From Cotesia glomerata (taxonomy: Eukaryota > Arthropoda > Insecta > Hymenoptera > Braconidae), in contig NC_058160.1 of NCBI RefSeq assembly GCF_020080835.1, positions 1,302,001-1,366,000 of the forward strand: 64,000 bases of DNA, given 5' to 3'. Positions within the stretch are counted from its first letter, which is position 1. Every line of letters begins with the position of its first letter. A program made the translations under genes and the position numbers. Of the stretch, positions 52,601 to 61,600 are shown piece by piece. Under the pieces are notes generated by a model, which saw nothing but the letters and a program-made list of their open reading frames with translations, made no database searches and was not told the DNA's origin.

Positions 52601-55600
52601 AATTGAGTGAAGTTATTAATGCAGTAGTGAATGAGTAAAGAGTTTAAATAGAATAAAAAAGAGCCGTACCGCTTATAATTTGACGGCATATTATGAAACC
52701 TAAAAAATAATAACAAGAAACACACAATATTAAAAATTAAATTCCGTAGTAGGGTAGTAGATACACGGAAAAAAGTAAACTGTAATATTCACTCGGATTC
52801 CGGTTAATTTTTATAGTTTCAAACAGTAAAGCGGACATCGGGGTGGCAAAAATATAAATATTACAGAACTTAATGTAGAAAGTATAAAAGTCACAATTTA
52901 TAATTTAATATCCAAAATAAGTGATTAGTAGCTGTCACCATAGTAAATAACGACTCTTTTATCTTAAAAAATTACAATTTCAAACAGTAAAAATTGCCAT
53001 TTCAATATATAGTCGATATTATGAAGAGAAGGGGAACTTAGATGAAAGAGAAGGGGGTCCCGCTCTGGGAGAATTTAACATTTGAAACAGTAAAAATTAT
53101 ACTTTTAAAATATACACGGAGAAAAAAATTTTGCTATAAAAACTCTATAGTAGTTAGTTAGTTGTAAAAAGTTCCAGTAGGTTAACGTATTGTTATAGTA
53201 ACAATACCGTTTGGCTCCTGCAACTCTACATCGTTGAGCTCTGAGAGCTAAACGTTATTTACCTCTCACAACTCTACAGGACCGTTCTGAGACTATAACA
53301 AATTTTTAGAAGTCTGCTTAATAATTTTTTTTTATGATTTAGCATTGATAATTTAATAAATACATGCGGCAGAATGAATTTATATTGCCAACAATAATTG
53401 TATATGACAAATAAGAATAGTATTATAATAGAAATAAAATAATAATAGAACTTATATTACAAATAAAAATTATTTGTACAATAAAAATTGGGTCGTCACA
53501 AAATTATCTTATTTTCTTAATTATATCAATAAATATTGGACATAAAATCACTACCGTATATACACAAGAAAAGATAAATAAACGAAAACAAATTTTATTT
53601 TGTGTTAAATGGGATCTTTTTAATGTATTCCGATAACTTATCACTTATCACAATATATATTCAATTAATAAATTAAATTAACAGTCACTGCAAATGAACC
53701 TTGCAAAACCATAAATACAAAACTGTTCTAACGAAATTCAATTTGACAAATAAAAAATCTATTTCCTTAAATAAATAAATTGGGAACTTAATTGTCCTCA
53801 TATATCTTTAATAATATGGATGAGTAACAAAATAATTCTGTTTGTCATTTTAGAAGGTTATGAAATATGTCAGCGCACTGGATTACTGCGCAACGTAGAG
53901 CGCTCCCAACTATACCGTTTGGCTCTGAGAACAATCCCGTAGAGCTCTGAGAGCTCAACAACATTGAGTTATCAGAACTAAATAACATTTTGTTACTGTA
54001 ACTCTACAACGAACAGTAAACTGTGTATAGTTGTGGTAACTCTACAGTTACGTTACCAGAACGAAATTTTTTTTTCCGTGTAAATTTTACCAGTCCAAGC
54101 TAGTCAATAATTACAGTTTGATTTTTAGCGTTGCGTTTAACCCCCATGGAAATAATATATATTTTGGATATATTAAAAATATATGTCATTTTATATTTTG
54201 AATACAAATAAAATATATTGATTATATACGTGAAATATATAAAAATATATTTCACGTATATTTCAAATATATTCTAATTACAGTACTTTTGGCCGTTTTT
54301 TGTATATAAAAAATATATTTCTGATATAAGAAAAATATACGCAAAATATTTTTTTTTTTTTGTATGATAAATATAAATGTCGAATATATAAAAAATATAC
54401 TCAGAATGTATTTTAAATATGAGCAGCTTTATATAATAAAAATATTTTCCAGACTATATTTTTTATATATTTTAAATATACGTAAAATATACTTAAAGTC
54501 TATAGAACAAAATTGACACCCCGAGATTTTGGATTTTGTTAACTTGAGAACATTTGCAAGTGCATGGTTACAATGTTTGTTCCGGAAAACTTTAAACTAG
54601 GCCAGTTTCTTGTACAGTTCAAAATCTCGGATTATCAATTTTGTCCTATAGACTTCAAGTATATTTTACGTATATTTTAATTATATTTAAAATATATAAA
54701 AAATATAGTCTGGAAAATATTTTTATTATATAAAGCTGCTTATACTTGAAATACATTCTGATTATATTTTTTATATATTCGACATTTATATTTATTATAC
54801 AAAAAAAATATATTTTGCGTATATTTTTCTTATATCAGAAATATATTTTTTATATGCAAAAAACGGCCAAAACTGTAATTAGAATATATTTGAAATATAC
54901 GTGAAATATATAAAAATATATTTCACGTATAAAATAAATATATTTTATTTGTATTCAAAATATAAAATGACATATATTTTTAATATATCAAAAATATATA
55001 TTATTTCCATGGAGGAAAATTTACCATTTTACTTTGTAAATATTGACGTTGCTTGTATTAGAAATTTACTAACTTTATTTTATACTTTTTACACATCATA
55101 AGATCATTTTTAACTTCCCGCTAAGAAAATCGAAGATTTTCAAAAATCGGGAAGTTATTGTTTTCACCCCGTTTTGCAAAAATCGAGTTTTCATCAGATC
55201 TCGACGTTTGAAGGTCATAGGAAGCTTCCCTGACTATCCCCGCGAGGTTGTCACGGTGTCTGTATGTATGTGTGTGTGTGTGTGTGCGTGTGTGTGTGTG
55301 TGTGAAAGTATGTGAACCGCTTATAACTTTTGAACGGCTTGACCGATTTCATCGCGGTTGGTGCCATTCGAAAGAGCTTGACCAAACTTAGATTTTGAAA
55401 ACTATTTGGACCGATTCAGATCAATAGATTTTGATAAATCTTCAAAAAACTGAAAAAAAAATTTTTTTCAAATGTGGTTTTTTGGAATAACTTTTAAACG
55501 GCTTAAAGGTTCAATTCCAAAAACTAATCAGCTCTTAACCTCATCAAAAACCACGTCGATCACCACCAGTCCGGTCAAAATCGGTTGATTCATTCGAGAG

Positions 55601-58600
55601 ATATCGTGAACGAAAGAAAACCGAAAAAAGTGTTTTTTCGGAATAACTCCAAAATTCCTAGCGCGATCAATTCAAAATTTAAGATTCTTTGTGAGGCTTG
55701 AAAAACTGCGTCGAATGCTTCTAACCACGTAAAAATTGGTTTATTCATTCAAAAGTTATTGTGGTTTAAAAATTCAAAAAATAGTGTCTTATCAAATCTC
55801 TATCAGACTTTTGAGCTCGAAGAACTTTAAAAGATAGGAAAGCAATCTCTTTGAGCTCGGAGAGCTCAAAATAACCCATAAATTGGATTTTTGAGCTCGA
55901 AGAGCTCAAAAACGTCATTGGTGCAATTTTAAGCGCCTAAGTATGGAATTAGCAGGAAGTTGCAGGGATGGCCTTCAGGGTCAACCGTTTTCCTAATTTT
56001 TTAGGTAAGAAATGATAAATATCAAAGTCTGAATTGTTAATTATTATACTTTAACATTTTAGACATTCACACAGCGAATATTACTGTTTGAAATAGTATT
56101 TTTTTCCATGTAAACAGTAAATTGTAACGTTTAAATGGTAAATATTATAAAGTGAATAGTGAAATCACGATTTTACTGTTTGAAATGGTAATTTTTAGCA
56201 GTTGGTCATTACTTATTATAAATCGACTGTTATTTATTACAGTCTACTTTTTTCCGTGTAGATTTAACAAATAAATAATGAGAATAATAAGTTATAAAAA
56301 TATTTAATGAGCGGAGCAGAATAATGAGAGTTTATGGTATTTATAAATAATATATTTAATAATGGTAATTTATAAATATAAATATAGAAATAGATCCATG
56401 CATACTTAAATAAAATATAGGCGTCTTTAATACGTAGGCGTGCATAATTATTGATTCGAGAATGTTCTGTACACACGTAAATAATAATAATGATATTAAG
56501 TGAGTATAAAAATAATTTATAAAGTGGAGAAAAGATGAGTCGGGAATATTGATTTAATATTAACCGGTTATTTATATACCTGCTATTTAAAAATATTTAG
56601 GGTGATATTTTATGTTTGATATAAGAAATTTTTTTACGTGGTTTATTTATTTATTAATTTATTAATTAATTTATGAAGTCATGAATCATTAAATGAGAAA
56701 ATCAATTGATAATTATAATTATTTCGTATAATAGAAAGTCACCGAGCTTGTGAGCTCACAGCGTTACTAAACAATCAAGTGTAATGACATCGGTCGAGAC
56801 TCTGGCGACAATTAAGGGCTCATTAGTGTTTAATAACTAGCGGTAATTGTTTTATTGTCGGGTGTTAAATATAAATTGGTGTTTTTTGTGTTTTAATAAT
56901 TTTATTTTGATTAAGTAATTTGATAAATTGTTTAATCTTGAAGAATATTTTTTTTTAATTAGAAATTTTGATTTTTATTAAAATGTGTAAGTTATCATTC
57001 AAAATTTATTTTATTTATTGTATATGATGTATTTAATTAAAAATATTTTTTTTATTAAATTATTTTTATAGTTTACTAATTATTTAATACTTGACTATTG
57101 AAATTTTACTTTTTAAAGGGAAATAAATAATATAGAGTCGCCTTTTTTTAAAATAAATATTATCGAAATTTAAGACAATAATAAAAAATATCCAATTTGA
57201 TTAATAAGTTTTTATGTTATTAATTATTAATTTTCTTTAAAGTACAATCAAAAAATGTTTACTCTAATCATAAACAAAGAAATTAAATATTTATAAAAAT
57301 AATTATAATTCGGCCTTTTTTTACTATAGTTAAAAAATTTTGGTCTTAAATAAATTAATTCGTTCTTAAATATCAAATATATTAAAATTAGTTTAATTAT
57401 TTAAGTAAGTCTGCTAAACTAGACTGAGTCGAAATAATCAACCGATAACTTTTAAACAAAGCAATTTATCGAAAAGTGTTAAGAGACCTTTCTAAAGAGC
57501 ATTTAATTTTTTTCAAAGATAAGTACCTATTTTTCCTAATTATTGACTCGTTTATTAGTAACAAAATTTAAAAGTCTAAAAATTAAATCGTCAAGACAGA
57601 TCAACGTTCAATGCCTGATTACATAGAAACGGCTTGTCTGACAAAAATTTTCAATCAATCCTCTTTTGTAAAGCGTTTAATTTCCTTAAAAAGTATGCAT
57701 CATTGAAATTTTGTCGCTTGATGCTTTCGAAGTTTGAAACAGAAGATGTGTTCATAAAAAAAATCGAAAATTGCGATGATAGACTTCTTAATATCGATAT
57801 TGAAGGCGCGAACTTTCACAATGTTTTTTTTCATCACTTTGAATGATATTTTTTGTATATCTTTAGAAAAAAAATCAGTCGATTTTTTTGACTCAGTCTG
57901 ATGCTAAACTCATAGGCTTTATAATTCTACTACACTTGAAATTTTTTATTTTGTTTTTGCTTACAATAAAAATGACCATTATTTGCTTATATTTTGTGGA
58001 AAATGTTCTTAATTAAAAAATTATTAACATCAAAATTTATCAATAGTTTTCTTTTCATTATAAATATCTCTTAACTAGGTCTTATTACTCGCCGATACCT
58101 TAATTGAAAAATTTTATGTAGCAAAAATAACTCATGAGCCTTTAATTCTATTAATAAATAAAAAAAATATAATTGTTACAATTCTTATTGATTAAAAAAA
58201 AAAATAATTGTTTAGAATTGCCGAGCAAAAAAATTTTGAGTTATTTTTGCATCAACTTTAGACTAAAATACCTATTTTTCTATGAATCTGAGTGAGTAAT
58301 AAATATAAATAAAAAAATATTTAAAGAAGTAAAATAATAATTATACTTATTTTTGTAAAAAATTTTAGCAATCGAAAAAAATTCTTGTAAATTAAAAGTT
58401 GAACAGTCCTAACTAAACTTTCACAATAATTTTTTTCGTCACTTCAATATTGGCCTTATAATTTTACTATACTTCAATTGTATAATTTTATTTATGTTTA
58501 CAGAAAAAATGACTATTGTTTGTTTGTATTTTATAGAAAATTTTCTCAATTAAAAAATAATAAACATAAAAATTTATCAGCAATTTCCTTTTCATTAAAA

Positions 58601-61600
58601 GTCGACGGACGAATTGACGATTGATAATAAAAGTTTTATCAGTAATTGATAATTAAATAATTCATTGCCGGTCACTGATTAAAAGAGATAAAGTAAAACT
58701 TTATTAATGAATATGAATGAGAATTTCTACACAAAAAAGCGCATAATAAAATAAATAAAATAAAATAAAATCAAATAAAGGTAAATTGAGACAGCAGACG
58801 AATTAAAAACCATATACAAACAAAAAGTACACAAACTTTTTAGTATCAAGCACTCACTAGTAACGATCGGTCGTCATACTTTTCAATATTCAAATTCAAG
58901 CATAACGATTATAAAAAAAAGTTTAAAAAAAGATAACAATAAAAAAAGAAAATAACGACGAAAAATAAAAGAATAGTTCCGCATCGAACGGCGCTCCCAG
59001 GCCAACTGGCATGTCAATTGGCTTGTTGCCCAGTTTTATAACTCTCAGTTCTGTGCCCCCTCCCCCTCGACCCCCTCAAGAGTTTCCATACATATTTTAT
59101 GCCTCCACATCTACCTACAACCCTCAAATCCTCCTCCTGCATCTCTCCCCAACTTTTTTCCTTCATTAAAAAATAAAACCTCCATTTACCTAGCTGTCAT
59201 CGTAATTAAGAGATAAGTCAAGTTTTACTTTTCATTCTTCGACTATTTTTGATTGATTCTGTTCTTTTTTTTATTATTTTTTATTTTTGTTGTACATTAA
59301 TCGCCTTTTGTCGATGAATGAACTACTGTTTCATTGATTTTTTATCAATTATAATTTTAAATATATTAAAAAATTCGGATCCGGTTAATTTTTATAGTTT
59401 CAAACAGTAAAGCGGACATCGGGGCGGCAAAAATATAAATATTACAAAACTTAAGGGGGGAAATACGTGTACAGGCTTAAAAAAATTCAATTTTTTTTTT
59501 TTTTTTATAAATCGCTTGTAAAACTATTCAAAAATATAGATTGAAAATTTCAAGTCAAAATTTCTATTCGTTCAAAAGTTATGAGCGATTTAGTAATTAC
59601 TTTAATACTATTTTACATTAACTTTTTCTGTCACTTTTTTTTCAAACGCGTTTTTCTCGAAACGAGTTTTTTCAAAACTGTGTGCAGTCTAGCTCAAAGA
59701 GTTTTAAACCAATCATCTTGCGATATGGCTTATAATTTTCTTTATACAATTATCTTGAATATGAACCTCAATCGAAAGCGATATTTTGATTTAAACTATT
59801 TTTTTTTTAATAAACAATGTATGAAAAGTGATAAAAAATCTCGGCTTAATTTCACAACCCTCTAAAAAATGCAAATTTTTAGTTTTTTTTTTGTGGAATT
59901 GAGGTTCATATGGAAGATACACATATAAATGAAGTAATTTTTCTATGCCATTGATTTCAAATAAAAATTGTGTCTTCCATACTGCACACAGACTGCTAAG
60001 TCGGATGACAACCTACGATGTGTATCAGCTGATATCTCCGCTATTTGTTAACTTATATTGTTGTTTAATACGAAAAAATACTCATAAATATATTTATAAA
60101 ATAAAGTGATAGTTTCAATAAATAATATTAATTTCTTACACCTTAAAAAAATTAATGAAAATCAGCATGAAAACGGCCTTCTACACGTATTTCCCCCCTT
60201 AATGTAGAAAATATAAAAGCCACAATTTATTATTTAATTCCGAAAATAAGTGATTAATAGTTGTCACTATAGTAAATAACGACTCTCTCATCTTAAAAAA
60301 TTACAGTTTCAAACAGTAAAAATTGCCGTTTCAATATATAGTCCATACCATGAGGAGAAGGGGGAACTCAGATGAGGAGAAGGGGGTCCCACACTGGGAG
60401 AATTTAACATTTGAAACAGTAAAAATTCTACTCTTAAAATATATATTTTACCAGTCCAAGAAAGTCAATAATTACAGTTTGATTTTTAGCGTTGCAAAAT
60501 GATAAACATCAAAGTCAAAATTATTAATTATTATACTTTAACATTTTCAACATTCACATAGCGAATATTACTATTTGAAATAGTATTTTCTTCCATGTAA
60601 AGAATAAATTGTAGCATTTAAATGATAAATATTACACAGTGATTATTAAAATCACGATTTTACTAATTGAAATGGTATTTTTAGCATTTGATTATTACTT
60701 TTTAAAAATCGAATATTATTTTTTACGGTTTACTTTTTTCCGTGTATAAAAATTTGAAAATTTGTATTTAAACTAAAAAAAAAACTCTCTTTAAAATTAA
60801 ATGATATTTTATAATCTAAAAAAAATTTTTTTTGGAAAATTTTTTTATTTTCCAAATTCATTTTTAAGAAAAAAAATTTTTGTTGATTATTACCTTTTAT
60901 AAATCGAATATTATTTTTTACGGTTTACTTTTTTCCGTGTATAAAAATTTGAAAATTTGTATTTAAACTAAAAAAAAACTCTCTTTAAAATTTAAGGATA
61001 TTTTATAATCTAAAAAAAATTTTTTTTGGAAAATTTTTGAGGCAAAAATTTTTTTATTTTCCAAATTCATTTTTAAGAAAAAAAATTTTTTTCATCTTAT
61101 TTTTTAACTTTTCTTTCTTCAGAAAGAAATTTTGTTCTAAAGTAGAAGAAAACTTTTAGTCATATTTTTTTCCTAATTAAAAGAGGATAATTCCTATTAT
61201 TGGTTGATTTGATATGGAATGACCCTAATTTATTCATCAGCTCTTAACGATGTCAAGTTATAAATAAAATATCGAGAAAATGTAGAATTATTGATGATTT
61301 TTTCATTTAATATGTATGTGGATAATCGAAAATTATTCAAGTAGTACAAACTTAAATAGTCAGACACCTTAAATAAGTTATCAATTTTATTAAATAATTA
61401 TTTTATTACCCGATTTGTTTCAATGATTTCAGAAATTATGTTGAAATAAAATATTTGTATCAATCAATAAATGTCATCATAAAGAGAAAAATCTGTTATT
61501 TTATGGAATAAATTAGTCGAGCCAGAAATTTTAATCTCTAAAGACAAGAACATTTTTTCAAGGAGTTAAACACTATCTAAAGTCAGACAGAAGTGATAGA

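Larger units (their letters stand above)
52764..56258 (-). mobile_element. Element A, copy 11, carrying D, G and H insertions
   Basis: Ends CACGGAAAAAAGTAAACTG and …CTACTTTTTTCCGTG with TA flanks. A-family sequence resumes after each of three inserts: D copy 2 (53115-54080), G (54141-55014) and H (about 55110-55998). Confidence 0.8.

Noticed and set aside
55261..55306. (GT)n run as a regulatory Z-DNA element
   Set aside because: It is part of element H and best treated as a microsatellite in a mobile repeat.
59581..59865. 94-codon frame inside element J
   Set aside because: Phe/Asn/Leu-rich composition mirrors the base composition; no transposase motif is visible.
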